A DNA stretch of 64,000 nt from Cephaloticoccus sp. (GCA_030833445.1 JAURHD010000005.1:120494-184493); one strand, 5' to 3'. Positions 1-9,177 are shown, numbered from the stretch's first letter. Numbers and translations: made by a program. The notes: a model not told the origin generated them from the letters alone.

Positions 1-667
1 TGTCATCCACCAAGAGCACGTCACAGCCTTCCACCTCACCCACGATATTCATGGCTTCCACGGAGGTGGCACTCTTGCGCTTTTTGGCCACCATGCCTAA
101 AGCCGCCCCCATGGTATCGGCGTAGGCTGCCGCCATCTTCATACCGCCCACGTCTGGCGAGCATACCACCAGTGGGCGTTCTCGCTTTTGTTTGGAGAGA
201 TAATCAAAAAATACGGGAGAAGCGTAGAGATGATCCACCGGGATATCGAAAAACCCCTGAATCTGCTGACTGTGCAGATCCATGGTGAGAATTCTGGTAG
301 CCCCGGCCGCGACAATTAGATTGGCCACCAGTTTGGCGGTAATTGGAACTCTGGGCTGATCTTTGCGATCCTGACGGGCATACCCGTAGAAGGGTAATAC
401 CGCCGTAATGCGCTGGGCCGATGCCCGGCGTGCTGCATCAATCATGATGAGCAATTCCATCAAATGATGGTTCGTTGGCGGGCAGGTCGACTGGATGATA
501 AAGACATCCTTGCCGCGGACATTTTCGTTAATCTTTACGAACGATTCTCCATCGGGGAAACTGGTTACCGTCGCTTCACCCAAGGGTTCCCCTATTGAAC
601 GACAAATTTCCTCCGCCAGGTTACGGTTGGAGTTGCCGGTCAGGATTTTGAGTCGTGCTTCGCCCAT
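1..667 (-). CDS. prs: ribose-phosphate pyrophosphokinase (Prs), C-terminus cut by window edge
   Basis: Makes PRPP from ribose 5-phosphate and ATP for nucleotide, His and Trp synthesis in the cytoplasm. About 222 residues are visible from the ATG at 665-667. The order is typical: a start reading MGEARLKILTGNSN, then FPDGES, then the flexible-loop region RQDRKDQPR, then TMDLHSQQIQGFFDIPVDHL, and near the edge the beginning of the PRPP-binding loop (VLLVDD). The family is about 310 aa, so roughly 90 residues lie outside the window. It starts 42 nt after the lpxD stop and is probably co-transcribed with lpxD. In many bacteria prs sits beside ctc and pth; here those two are at the other end of the same minus-strand cluster. 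Identification is firm. Confidence 0.95.
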   Translation of the reverse strand, partial: MGEARLKILTGNSNRNLAEEICRSIGEPLGEATVTSFPDGESFVKINENVRGKDVFIIQSTCPPTNHHLMELLIMIDAARRASAQRITAVLPFYGYARQDRKDQPRVPITAKLVANLIVAAGATRILTMDLHSQQIQGFFDIPVDHLYASPVFFDYLSKQKRERPLVVCSPDVGGMKMAAAYADTMGAALGMVAKKRKSATSVEAMNIVGEVEGCDVLLVDD

Positions 668-709
668 ACCGTCAACCTTGGTGACCCAACCGATGGGCGA
701 AAGACAAAT

Positions 710-1738
710 CTAGCGTGAGCCTTCAAGCGCGTCGACCCGCTTGAACAACTCAGGTAGGCGACGATGGAGAACATGAAGCCGACGTTCCAGCATGTAAGGC
801 ATCGCGGGATGCCCACTGATGAACTGTCCCGGCTCAATGGTGGTGGTGATACCTGCCTGCCCAGCAGCCTTGACCCCTTTGCCCACTTTGAGGTGACCCG
901 CAACCCCAACTTGGCCACCCAAGACCACGTAATCCTCAATCACCACACTGCCCGCAATACCCACCTGCGCGCAAAGAATACAGTGTTTACCGACAATCAC
1001 ATTGTGGGCGATTTGCACCATATTATCGATCTTAGTGCCTTCCCCTATAACCGTCCGGCTGAATCTGGCGCGGTCCAAGGTGCTGTTCGCCCCGATTTCC
1101 ACGTCATCCTCAATAATCACATGGCCGACTTGCGGGACCTTTTCGTGTCGTCCCTCGACAAATTCATAACCAAAGCCATCTGAACCGACCACGACCCCGG
1201 CATGTAGCCTGACCCGGTTCTTGAGAATACATTCGGTGCCGAGGCTCACGCCTGGCATCAGCCAGCAATCCTCCCCCACCACCGCGTTCCGACCCACAAA
1301 CACTTGGGCCTGCAAATGGGTCTTTTCTCCCACGACTGCGCCGGATTCGATCACACACAACGGACCAATTGTCGCCGTAGTCGCAATCTTGGCATCCGCA
1401 GCCACCACCGCACTGGGATGAATTCCCGGCATGGGTTTCGGCCACATTTGTTGTTCGATGCGGGCACATATTCTGGCCAGTCCCACGGAGGGATTCTCCA
1501 GGAAGACATACAACTGATCGACTCCCGGTTCTCCTTCATAGTCCCGCGGTAAAAGCAGCACCGATGCTTTCGAAATCGCCACTTGGGCGCGGTATTTGGA
1601 ATTACCGAGGAATGACAAGTCTCCTACCCCAGCCGTATCCAAGGCCCCGATGCCGGTAATCTGTTGTGAAGTGACTCCACGGGTGGAGGGGGATCCTACT
1701 ATCGACACCAACTCCTCAGGAGAAAATGTAACCTGCAT
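710..1738 (-). CDS. lpxD: UDP-3-O-acylglucosamine N-acyltransferase LpxD
   Basis: Third step of lipid A synthesis: adds the second hydroxyacyl chain (N-linked) to UDP-3-O-acyl-glucosamine from acyl-ACP. The 342 residues match the family length. Residues 1-100 form the N-terminal uridine-binding domain; from about 105 on there are left-handed beta-helix hexapeptide repeats ([15 protein letters not shown] and similar). The catalytic histidine is His245 in the motif QIAHNV. Downstream of the ompH/skp gene but separated from it by a terminator-like hairpin, and followed by prs 42 nt later. Its presence with bamA and ompH indicates an LPS-bearing outer membrane. No lpxA or fabZ is next to it. Confidence 0.96.
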   Translation of the reverse strand: MQVTFSPEELVSIVGSPSTRGVTSQQITGIGALDTAGVGDLSFLGNSKYRAQVAISKASVLLLPRDYEGEPGVDQLYVFLENPSVGLARICARIEQQMWPKPMPGIHPSAVVAADAKIATTATIGPLCVIESGAVVGEKTHLQAQVFVGRNAVVGEDCWLMPGVSLGTECILKNRVRLHAGVVVGSDGFGYEFVEGRHEKVPQVGHVIIEDDVEIGANSTLDRARFSRTVIGEGTKIDNMVQIAHNVIVGKHCILCAQVGIAGSVVIEDYVVLGGQVGVAGHLKVGKGVKAAGQAGITTTIEPGQFISGHPAMPYMLERRLHVLHRRLPELFKRVDALEGSR

Positions 1739-1783
1739 GCGCGGAATCTGACATCTTCAATCGGAGGTGCAATGTCACAAAAC

Positions 1784-1815
1784 AAAAACCCCGCCGTTTC
1801 GGGCGGGGTTTAAAA
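1784..1815 (-). terminator. rho-independent terminator between ompH and lpxD
   Basis: Perfect 9-bp stem AACCCCGCC/GGCGGGGTT at 1787-1795 and 1802-1810 with a 6-nt loop. On the minus strand it is followed by a T5 run (A run at 1784-1788 on the plus strand). It lies 26 nt past the ompH stop, so transcription from the dnaB-bamA-ompH side should partly stop here and lpxD-prs may have their own promoter. Confidence 0.8.
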
Positions 1816-1835
1816 ACATAAATCTTTAAGATATA

Positions 1836-2489
1836 TTACTTGCCCATCGGGACGGTAATCTTGGGCGCAACCTCTGACTTGGTCGCAGGAGCCGGGGCCG
1901 CTGCCTTGGCCGCGGGACGTCCCTTGTTGATTTCTGCTTCCACTTCGGACGTGATGTCCATCGAAGGATCGGAGTAGATCACGCTGGAGATACCCAGCAA
2001 ATTCGGACCGGACTTATCGAGCAACAGCTTGGCGCCTTTACGCTTCGCAATCTCGGTGGCGAGTTTGCTGATCTCTTCAAGCATGATGTTCTTAAAGTTC
2101 TGGAATCGTTGTTGGAGCAAATTACGCGTGTTGGCTTCAAAGCTTTGCAGCTCGTTGTCCTTCCGTTGAATTTCCTGATACTTTTGGCCGGCATCGTTGC
2201 GGGCCTGTTCCTTGACCTCAGGCTTGGCCGCGGGGTTGTTGCTCTGATCCATCACTTCCTTGTATTGTTCAATCAAGGTATTGCGGGATTGGATGATCCG
2301 GTCGGCTTCTTCCTTGGCCTTCTCAGCATCAGCCTTGAGCTTTTCTTTTTGCTCTTGGGTTTTGTAGTGCTCATCGAGCAACTTGATCATGTCCACCACA
2401 TAGATGGAGGACGCTGATTGCGCTTGCGCGAATAGCCCGGTGACCGAAAAAGCGATCAGGACAAGCAGTAGTTTGGCAGATTTATTCAT
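1836..2489 (-). CDS. OmpH/Skp-family periplasmic chaperone
   Basis: Periplasmic holdase that binds unfolded outer-membrane proteins on their way to the BAM complex. 217 aa. Residues 1-24 form a signal peptide (MNKSAKLLLVLIAFSVTGLF, then AQAQS). Residues about 40-150 are a charged, K/E/Q-rich coiled coil like the tentacles of Skp; the C-terminal tail is Pro/Ala-rich. Longer than E. coli Skp (161 aa) because of that tail. It follows bamA by 37 nt, the usual bamA-skp-lpxD order, so the context supports the assignment. Confidence 0.9.
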   Translation of the reverse strand: MNKSAKLLLVLIAFSVTGLFAQAQSASSIYVVDMIKLLDEHYKTQEQKEKLKADAEKAKEEADRIIQSRNTLIEQYKEVMDQSNNPAAKPEVKEQARNDAGQKYQEIQRKDNELQSFEANTRNLLQQRFQNFKNIMLEEISKLATEIAKRKGAKLLLDKSGPNLLGISSVIYSDPSMDITSEVEAEINKGRPAAKAAAPAPATKSEVAPKITVPMGK

Positions 2490-2526
2490 GGTGTGGGTAT
2501 CGATAGAGTTGGTTAGCTAAGACAAA

Positions 2527-4884
2527 TTAGAAGCGCGTGCCAAAGGAAAAGTTGAATTGACCACCCTTCTTGGCGGCAGGTTCACTCGTGAGAGGAATGG
2601 CATAATCGAGTCGTAACGGCGCACCCGCCACAAAGAGCTGGATACCGAACCCGACATTATCGTGTAAATTCGACGGATTGAAATCGTAGGCATCGGCATT
2701 GACAAAGCCGGCATCGTAGAAGGCAGCCACCCGAATCGGGCTGACCACATCCATGGAGTATTCCAAACTCAACATACCGTAGGATTTACCGCCCAACAAG
2801 AATCCTAGGCTGTCGCGCGGTCCTACATCATTGTATTCAAATCCACGCAGAGTGTAGGGTCCGCCCATGTAATAGCGGTTGTAGTATGGCACGGCCGGAC
2901 TGTCCCCAAAATTGTCGATAACACCGGCACGCGCGATCACGGAGACAACCTGGGCCTGCAGATCGAAGACGGGGTAGAATTGAGCTCCGCGGAACTCCAG
3001 TTTGTAATAGTCCACATCCCCTCCAAACGGTCCACCAGCCACATCTATGTTAAATTCTACCCGGTTACCGGTCGTGGTGCCGATGATCTTGTCACGGGTG
3101 TCGCGGACCAACTGCAAACCGACCCGCGATACGCTGTTTTGGCCGGCAGCCACAAATGCGACATTGGGATCAACATCAGAGATTTTAACGACTTCGTAGG
3201 TATAAGATAGGCGGCCATCAACCAGTTCGAACAAGCGCTTCCGGAGAAACACTTCCGCGCCGGTGGATACTTGGGTGTAATACTGGCTGTCGTAGTCCGA
3301 AGAGGTCCGGTAGACGGTGAAACCAACCGCCAATTGACGTTCAAACAACCAGGGCTCTTCAAAATAAACCAACGCTTCACTTGAGACTGAACCCAATTGC
3401 AGACGTAGGCGGAATTTTTGCCCATCCCCCTGGAAGAAGGAACGACGGTTAAAGAGGTCGAAGTTGCCTTGCGATAATTCCGCAAAAACGGTGGCGCGTT
3501 CCAATGAACTGAAGCCCGCACCGAAAGTCAGATTACCCGTGCGAGCCTCACGCACCGCCACGCGCATATTGCGACGTCCGGGAATGTTGGTCTCCTGCGG
3601 TGAAAGCTGCACGTCGTCAAAGAATCGGGTGTTCTCCAAGCGGAGTTTGCTGATCTTTTCGCGGACGGTATCATAGACGTCACCGGGTCCCAGCACGAGC
3701 TCACGCAGGATTACTATGCTCTTGGTCTTGGTGTTACCCTCGATGCTGATCGATTCTACGTTAAATTTTTCACTCTCCTGAATCTGATATTCGATATCGA
3801 TGTTACCCGTTTCGATATTCGGCTTCCGCACCAAACGGGTGCGGGTATCCAAGTAGCCAGACGTCCCGTAGAAGTCGTCCATGCGCTCGACGTCCTTGTC
3901 GAGTTTGGACGGGGCGAAAATCATGCCGGTCCGCTGCCGCAGGACCCGCTTCAAGAGATTGGGATCATAGATCTTCGCCCCGGTAACCTCAACCTGGCCG
4001 ATTCGATACTGCCGGCCCTCATTGACCTTGATGGTGACAACCAGTTTTGAAGGACTGGGGTAACTGAAATTGATATCATCCTGCAAAATTTCGACGTCCA
4101 GGTAGCCTTCTTCGCGGTAGAAATCGCGGACCTTTTCCAAATCTTCCTCAAACAGGTCGTCTTTGAAACGGCCGGTGCCGGTCAACCATGACAGGAACCA
4201 CCAGCGCTTGGTCTCCATCTCTTTGCGCAACCGACGGGTTTTCACGTGCTCATTGCCCAGAAAACGAATGTCGGCAATCTTTGTGCGGGCATTTTCCCGA
4301 ATGTTAAAAATTACGGTGCCGAAACCACTGCTGCGATCGCGCTCAATGGTATAATTTACCGAGACCTGATTGTAACCGGTCTTTTGGTAATATTCACGGA
4401 TCTTCTCCGAGTCCTCCTTGATCTGTCTTTCGTCCAAAGCCATGTTTGGCCGAGTCTTGATTTCCTTGTCCAGACGCTTGGCCCGCACCTTATTGTTGCC
4501 TTCATAGCGAACGGATAAAACCCGGAATTTCGGGGTCACTTCCACCACCAGATTGAATACTCCCGGTGAGGCAGTCTCCCGCTTTACCTCAATAAATTCG
4601 AACAATCCGGTGCGATAGAGTGCCCGGATGTCGTTATCGATCATGGCATCATCCAGCACCCCACCCTCGCGGATTTGCATGTTGGCCCGGACTATTTCTT
4701 CACTGACATTGGCGGTGCCCAGAAATTTGACGGTGATCGTGCCAACTTGGTAGGCATTCTGGCCCTCTTTTGTTTGCGAAGGGACTTGGGCGGACATGCG
4801 CAACCCGCTGCCAATCAGCATGAATAAAAAGACGAAGCAAGAACAGGCGACCCTGTAATAAGGGTTACTGAGTGTAGTTTTCAA
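2527..4884 (-). CDS. bamA: outer membrane protein assembly factor BamA
   Basis: Core of the BAM machine that inserts beta-barrel proteins into the outer membrane. 785 aa. Residues 1-32 look like a signal peptide (hydrophobic CFVFLFMLIGSG). POTRA repeats fill about residues 45-420 (for example ITVKFLGTANVSEEIVRANM and ISIEGNTKTKSIVI). The C-terminal Omp85 barrel follows, with the conserved YYMGGPYTLRGFEYNDVGPR segment (the VRGF-type loop) and a C-terminal Phe (FSFGTRF). The start overlaps the dnaB stop by 20 nt, so the two genes are probably translationally coupled. Coupling of a replicative helicase gene to bamA is unusual. Confidence 0.96.
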   Translation of the reverse strand: MKTTLSNPYYRVACSCFVFLFMLIGSGLRMSAQVPSQTKEGQNAYQVGTITVKFLGTANVSEEIVRANMQIREGGVLDDAMIDNDIRALYRTGLFEFIEVKRETASPGVFNLVVEVTPKFRVLSVRYEGNNKVRAKRLDKEIKTRPNMALDERQIKEDSEKIREYYQKTGYNQVSVNYTIERDRSSGFGTVIFNIRENARTKIADIRFLGNEHVKTRRLRKEMETKRWWFLSWLTGTGRFKDDLFEEDLEKVRDFYREEGYLDVEILQDDINFSYPSPSKLVVTIKVNEGRQYRIGQVEVTGAKIYDPNLLKRVLRQRTGMIFAPSKLDKDVERMDDFYGTSGYLDTRTRLVRKPNIETGNIDIEYQIQESEKFNVESISIEGNTKTKSIVILRELVLGPGDVYDTVREKISKLRLENTRFFDDVQLSPQETNIPGRRNMRVAVREARTGNLTFGAGFSSLERATVFAELSQGNFDLFNRRSFFQGDGQKFRLRLQLGSVSSEALVYFEEPWLFERQLAVGFTVYRTSSDYDSQYYTQVSTGAEVFLRKRLFELVDGRLSYTYEVVKISDVDPNVAFVAAGQNSVSRVGLQLVRDTRDKIIGTTTGNRVEFNIDVAGGPFGGDVDYYKLEFRGAQFYPVFDLQAQVVSVIARAGVIDNFGDSPAVPYYNRYYMGGPYTLRGFEYNDVGPRDSLGFLLGGKSYGMLSLEYSMDVVSPIRVAAFYDAGFVNADAYDFNPSNLHDNVGFGIQLFVAGAPLRLDYAIPLTSEPAAKKGGQFNFSFGTRF

Positions 4885-6259
4885 AGCGGGTGATGTCTCT
4901 AAGGAAAGTGAGCTTCAATTCTCCTACCGGGCCGTTTCGCGACTTGGCAACGATTAACTCCGCCGAATCGGCGGCAACCTGGAACTTTTCATCGGCATCT
5001 TTGGGTCGGGCAAGCATGAGGACAACGTCGGCATCCTGCTCGATCGATCCGGATTCGCGCAAATCGGCCAGTTTTGGCGTGCGGTTTTCCTTCTCGGACG
5101 AGCGGTTCAGCTGACTTAATACAAGGACCGGCACATCAAGTTCCTTCGCCAATGCTTTTAATCCACGAGAAGCTTCCGCCACCTGTTGTTCACGTGGAAC
5201 CTTTGGGTCCGTCGGACTGAGCAATTGCAGGTAATCGACAATAATGAACCCCAGTTTGGATCGGGCGTGGACCCGCCGGGCCTTGGCCCGCAATTCCATG
5301 ATCGAAAGGTGGCTCGAATCATCGATAAAGATGGGTGATTTAGAGAATTCGTCGGCGGCTTCCAACAAGCGTTGCTGTTCATTGCCATTTTTGGACAACA
5401 GGCCCTCCCGCAGGAGCTTCATGTTAATCCGGGCCCGCGAACAAAGCATGCGCAAGGCCAGCTGAGCCGCACTCATTTCGAGCGAGAATACGAGGGTGGC
5501 CGCCCGCTCCCCTTTTTTCGGCATGGCCGCCGCTTCGGCAAAGTTAAGCGCCAGGGAGGTTTTGCCCATCGAGGGACGCGCCGCCAAGACGATCATTTCC
5601 TGCCGCTGAAAACCAAAGGTCAGTTGATCCAGATCCTTGAAGCCCGAAGTTACGCCGGTGAGTTCGCCCTTCTTCATCATCATCTTGGTGATGACGTTCA
5701 TGGCCTCGTGCATGGGCTCTTTGATTTGCTTGGCCGCGTCTGAAATGCGGTCCTGGGTCACCCCGAAGATATCCTGTTCGACCTGATCGATGAACTGCTC
5801 CAGTTCACCTTCGTAGTTAAAACATTTTTCCACCGCGCTGGTGGCCACCTTGATCAATTCACGCAGCAGGTGCAGCTCCCGCACCTTATCGATGAAATAC
5901 TGGGCTTGGGCCGTGGTTGGTATCCGTGCGCTGATTTGAGTCAGGTAGGCGTAGCCCCCGACCGTATCCAACTGTTTCGAGGTCTTTAGTTCCTCGGCGA
6001 GCACCGCGATATCGACCGGAGGATTTTTTTGATAGATCTCGCACAGCTTCTCGTAAATAAGCCGGTTGGCCGGCGCATAAAAAGCCCCTCCCGGCAGCTT
6101 TGATTCCATGCATCGGGCGATCGTGTCATTCCCGTCCAACAAACAGCACGAGAGCAAATATTCCTCCGCCTCAATGCTGTGCGGCAACGTGCGCCCCAGA
6201 GCCGAGGTCGTGGCTTCCGGGCGGACTTGGCGGGAATAGGATCGTTCAGAATCGGCCAT
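4865..6259 (-). CDS. dnaB: replicative DNA helicase DnaB
   Basis: Hexameric 5'-3' helicase that unwinds the replication fork. 464 aa, the normal length. The N-terminal primase-interacting domain covers about 25-130 (PHSIEAEEYLLSCCLLDG). The RecA-like ATPase domain starts near 200 with Walker A ARPSMGKT at 227-234; the Walker B-like stretch is FIIVDYLQLL and the C-terminal motif is SGSIEQDADVVLML. Lies 126 nt after rplI across a terminator and overlaps bamA by 20 nt. No intein interrupts it. Confidence 0.97.
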   Translation of the reverse strand: MADSERSYSRQVRPEATTSALGRTLPHSIEAEEYLLSCCLLDGNDTIARCMESKLPGGAFYAPANRLIYEKLCEIYQKNPPVDIAVLAEELKTSKQLDTVGGYAYLTQISARIPTTAQAQYFIDKVRELHLLRELIKVATSAVEKCFNYEGELEQFIDQVEQDIFGVTQDRISDAAKQIKEPMHEAMNVITKMMMKKGELTGVTSGFKDLDQLTFGFQRQEMIVLAARPSMGKTSLALNFAEAAAMPKKGERAATLVFSLEMSAAQLALRMLCSRARINMKLLREGLLSKNGNEQQRLLEAADEFSKSPIFIDDSSHLSIMELRAKARRVHARSKLGFIIVDYLQLLSPTDPKVPREQQVAEASRGLKALAKELDVPVLVLSQLNRSSEKENRTPKLADLRESGSIEQDADVVLMLARPKDADEKFQVAADSAELIVAKSRNGPVGELKLTFLRDITRFENYTQ

Positions 6260-6323
6260 GTGATCGCGCTAGAGTAAGCGAAAAAATCAAGGTTACCGGC
6301 AACACTTGTTTGTGAACAAACAG

Positions 6324-6362
6324 CTCACAAAAACAAAGGCCGCGTCGAGATGACGCGGCCTT
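6324..6362 (-). terminator. rho-independent terminator after rplI
   Basis: Perfect 11-bp stem AAGGCCGCGTC/GACGCGGCCTT (6336-6346 and 6352-6362) with a 5-nt loop. Read on the minus strand it is followed by TTTGTTTTTGTG, a good U tract. It lies between the rplI stop and the dnaB start and separates the ribosomal-protein unit from the dnaB-bamA unit. Confidence 0.85.
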
Positions 6363-6385
6363 GGTCAAAGATAGCCAAAAGGCGG

Positions 6386-6868
6386 TTATTTGCCTTCCTC
6401 CTCCGCCACGATCGGATTTTCCGAAACGATGTCGAAGGCGAGCTCGACGCTGACTTCGGCATGCAACTTCACCTTCACGGTGTGCTTGCCGAGAGTCTTC
6501 ACCGGCGTGTGCAGGTGGATCCGCTTCTTGTCGATCTCGATGCCGGACTCGGCCAGCTTCGCATGAATATCGGTGGCGGTAATCGCCCCGAACATCTTGC
6601 CACCTTCACCGGTGGTTACAGCAAAGGCCAAGGCGGTTGCCTCAAGCTTCTTGGCAAAATCCTGCGCACTGGAGAGCTCGGTGGCTTCGCGTTGCACGCG
6701 GCGCTTTTTGAGCGCTTCGATTTGCTTCCGGTTGGAGCTGGTTACTGGCACCGCGATTGAGCGCGGCAGCAGATAATTGCGCGCGTATCCGGCGCGAACT
6801 TTTACTTGGTCACCTTCACCGCCGAGACCTTCGACGGGATGGACGAGGAGAACTTCACTGTAGGCCAT
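6386..6868 (-). CDS. rplI: 50S ribosomal protein L9
   Basis: Binds 23S rRNA at the base of the L1 stalk. 160 aa, slightly longer than E. coli L9 (149). The N-terminal domain carries the diagnostic VEGLGGEGDQVKVRAGYARN followed by YLLPRSIAV; a central charged helix (residues 50-80) leads to the C-terminal domain (GKMFGAITATDI). It follows ssb with a 46-nt gap that contains no rpsR, which in most bacteria sits between ssb and rplI. Confidence 0.96.
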   Translation of the reverse strand: MAYSEVLLVHPVEGLGGEGDQVKVRAGYARNYLLPRSIAVPVTSSNRKQIEALKKRRVQREATELSSAQDFAKKLEATALAFAVTTGEGGKMFGAITATDIHAKLAESGIEIDKKRIHLHTPVKTLGKHTVKVKLHAEVSVELAFDIVSENPIVAEEEGK

Positions 6869-6914
6869 GGTAGAACTTAGTTTATGGTATTTGAATTATT
6901 GGATTTAAAACTGC

Positions 6915-7373
6915 TTAAAACGGCACGTCTTCATCAACGCCGTCGTTACTGGGTGCCTCGGACCGGCCGGCATTACGGGCTGGCGGCGTATTGCGCTCAA
7001 ATGCTTGGTCGGAACCGCCTTCGGCCGAACCGCCCTCACCTCGCCCACCGAGAAATTGGAAGCCTTCCAGCACCACTTTGAGGCGGCTGCGCTTCTGACC
7101 GGAGGTCTTGTCCTCCCATTGGTCAAATTTCAGCCGGCCTTCGACGAAGAGGGGACGCCCCTTGGTGCAATACTTGGAAATGGTTTCGCCTTGGCGACCC
7201 CATGCCTCGATATCGACAAAAGTCGTTTCATCCCGCACCGCGCCGGATTCGTCCTTGAACTGGCGATTGACCGCGAGACCAAACTGGCAGATCGCCGTGC
7301 CCTTGGGCGTAACCCGGAGTTCCGGATCGCGCGTCAAATTGCCGATGAGATAAACTTTATTAAAGTTTGCCAT
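6915..7373 (-). CDS. ssb: single-stranded DNA-binding protein SSB
   Basis: Coats ssDNA during replication and repair. 152 aa. The OB fold occupies about 1-110 (FNKVYLIGNLTRDPELRVTP, later VDIEAWGRQGETI). A Gly/Ser/Asn-rich linker leads to the acidic tip DEDVPF, the usual docking peptide for SSB partners. Placed 29 nt after rpsF in the conserved rpsF-ssb order. Confidence 0.96.
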   Translation of the reverse strand: MANFNKVYLIGNLTRDPELRVTPKGTAICQFGLAVNRQFKDESGAVRDETTFVDIEAWGRQGETISKYCTKGRPLFVEGRLKFDQWEDKTSGQKRSRLKVVLEGFQFLGGRGEGGSAEGGSDQAFERNTPPARNAGRSEAPSNDGVDEDVPF

Positions 7374-7402
7374 GGTATGCAGTCACCAATTCCGCCGGTC
7401 GA

Positions 7403-7699
7403 TCAGACCGACTGAATGAAGGTGCGGTAAATATTGTGATTGAGGCGCAGGCGCTCGAGCAACTGGGCCGGGGCATCACCGGGTGCGCTATAGGTAATCT
7501 GCACATAAGGAGCGCCGGTCATCTTCTTGTCGGTCACGCGAACAAAGTCACGCTTGCCGAGGTCTTCCACATTGGCGATTTCGCCGCTGAGGGTTGAGAT
7601 TTCGTTCTTAACTTCGGCGATGATTTGCTCGACGGAGTCTTCTTTGCCGCGGTTATCAATGATGAAGGTGGCGCGGTAGTTACGGTTGGTCTGTTTCAT
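7403..7699 (-). CDS. rpsF: 30S ribosomal protein S6
   Basis: Small-subunit protein that normally pairs with S18 on 16S rRNA. 98 aa with the S6 fold: an initial strand YRATFIIDNRG, a helix EQIIAEVKNEI, and FVRVTDKKMTG. Its start overlaps the pth stop by 20 nt, suggesting translational coupling. Its usual partner gene rpsR is not in this window. Confidence 0.9.
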   Translation of the reverse strand: MKQTNRNYRATFIIDNRGKEDSVEQIIAEVKNEISTLSGEIANVEDLGKRDFVRVTDKKMTGAPYVQITYSAPGDAPAQLLERLRLNHNIYRTFIQSV

Positions 7700-8279
7700 G
7701 GGTGTCTCTGCGGTTGAGGCTGGTCATGGCCCGCTCCACCCCGGTGTTGAGGAGGAGATTGAGGCCGTTGAGATAATGGTCTTTGTTGGATGCGATAATT
7801 GATTGTTGGGCGGGTGTAAATTTTCCTAGCACGAAGTCCTTGATGTCCATTTGCCGGGGTTCCTTGGGGCCGATCCCCAGGCGATAGCGAATAAAGCCGT
7901 CACCCAGTAACCGGAGGATGCTGTCTACGCCGTTGTGACCGCCGGAGCTACCGTTGGTGCTCAACTTGAGCAGACCGAGGTCAATGGTGAACTCGTCATA
8001 TATAACCACGACATCGACCGCGGCAATTTTGTAGAAGCGGGCCAAAGCAGCCAGTGACCGGCCGCTCTCATTCATATAAGTGAGCGGTTTGGCCAAATAG
8101 CAGGTCGGCTGACCAGGACGGTCCCAACGGGCCAGATCAGCCTCAAATTGTGACTGATATTGCCAGGAAAGCCCCAACTGGTCGGCGAATGCGTCGATCA
8201 GAACCCAGCCAAGATTGTGGCGGGTATCGGCGTATTCCCGGCCCGGATTGCCGAGTCCGGCAACGAGCGAAATGGACAT
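7680..8279 (-). CDS. pth: peptidyl-tRNA hydrolase Pth
   Basis: Releases tRNA from drop-off peptidyl-tRNAs. 199 aa. Conserved N-terminus LVAGLGNPGREYADTRHN contains the catalytic Asn and His; a second block (VVIYDEF) carries the conserved Asp, with Tyr in place of the more common His before it; a third block is SGGHNGVDSI. Lies 56 nt after the rplY stop beyond a large inverted repeat, and overlaps rpsF. Confidence 0.95.
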   Translation of the reverse strand: MSISLVAGLGNPGREYADTRHNLGWVLIDAFADQLGLSWQYQSQFEADLARWDRPGQPTCYLAKPLTYMNESGRSLAALARFYKIAAVDVVVIYDEFTIDLGLLKLSTNGSSGGHNGVDSILRLLGDGFIRYRLGIGPKEPRQMDIKDFVLGKFTPAQQSIIASNKDHYLNGLNLLLNTGVERAMTSLNRRDTHETDQP

Positions 8280-8298
8280 GTCTCAAAGAACAATCGCG

Positions 8299-8327
8299 GT
8301 CCGGCACCGCGTCAAGCGGTGCCGGAC
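8299..8327. repeat. 12-bp perfect inverted repeat between rplY and pth
   Basis: GTCCGGCACCGC at 8299-8310 pairs perfectly with GCGGTGCCGGAC at 8316-8327 around a 5-nt loop. It lies between the rplY stop (8336) and the pth start (8279). On the minus strand it is followed by CGCGATTGTTC, so there is no good U tract. More likely an RNA processing/stability hairpin or weak attenuator than a full terminator. Confidence 0.6.
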
Positions 8328-8335
8328 GCGGAAAC

Positions 8336-9040
8336 TTATTTCTTGGCGGGAGCCGGCGCTGCGGCTTTGGCATCCGCTGCGGGAGCAGCGGCCTTGGCGG
8401 CATCACCCGCGGCAGGGGCAGCGGCATCGGTCCCAGCTGCGGCTGCTGCTGCCGGTCCGGGCGCGGAAGCAATTTCCTCAACCGGTTCAACGCAGGACAC
8501 AATCGGTTGGCCCTTGATATCGAGGAATTCGACACCGCTGATGGCGGTCAGCTCGGAAACCTTGATGACCTCGCCAACTTCAAGTTCGGAGACATCGATT
8601 TCGATGATGGCGGGAAGATCCTTCGGCAAGCAGCGAACGCGCAGCTCGTGAGTGAGAATTTCCAACACGCCGTTCTGGCTCTTGACCCCGATTGACTCAC
8701 CCTTGGTGCGCACCGGCACGTCGAGTTCGATCTTTTCCCCGGCTTTCACCTCTTGAAAGTCAATGTGCAGGAAACGATCCGTCATGGGATCGCGTTGCAC
8801 TTCCTGGAGGAAGGACAGAGCTTTTTCGCTGCGACCTTCGCAGTTAAGCTCAACCAAAACCGCGCGACCGGCAACGGCCTTCAGCAGTCGGGTGAACTCC
8901 GGAGTCTCGACAACGAGACTCTCGGGTTTGGTGTGCTTCCCGTAAAGAATGGCGGGAATGCAGTTGGCTTTGCGCAGACGGCGCGATGCACTACGACCCT
9001 TTTGGGTGCGTGCCTTGGTGTTTAGGATGTATTCGCTCAT
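8336..9040 (-). CDS. rplY: 50S ribosomal protein L25/general stress protein Ctc
   Basis: Binds 5S rRNA. From the ATG at 9038-9040 the protein is 234 aa: an L25 domain (residues 1-95, TKARTQKGRSASRRLRKANC, then ILYGK), a TL5/Ctc C-terminal beta domain (95-185) and an Ala/Pro/Lys-rich tail (about 190-234) that is low complexity. An ORF extends upstream to 9151 but ATG 9040 is preferred: AGGGGGAA precedes it and the conserved domain begins there. First gene of the minus-strand translation cluster. Confidence 0.93.
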   Translation of the reverse strand: MSEYILNTKARTQKGRSASRRLRKANCIPAILYGKHTKPESLVVETPEFTRLLKAVAGRAVLVELNCEGRSEKALSFLQEVQRDPMTDRFLHIDFQEVKAGEKIELDVPVRTKGESIGVKSQNGVLEILTHELRVRCLPKDLPAIIEIDVSELEVGEVIKVSELTAISGVEFLDIKGQPIVSCVEPVEEIASAPGPAAAAAAGTDAAAPAAGDAAKAAAPAADAKAAAPAPAKK

Positions 9041-9177
9041 GGTTTCGTTCCCCCTGTCGCCCCGGAATTGAGGGCAGGCGTAATGGAAAAGGGGTCGAAT
9101 AGATACAGCCGCCCCTCCCAAGGCAATCAAAACTTTAGAATCCAATCCCAATAGGCTATTTTATCGCAAAAGCAGCA

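Noticed and set aside
8150..8695. Plus-strand open frames opposite rplY and pth
   Set aside because: Gly/Arg/Ser-rich shadow of the L25 Ala-rich tail; no start signal or domain.
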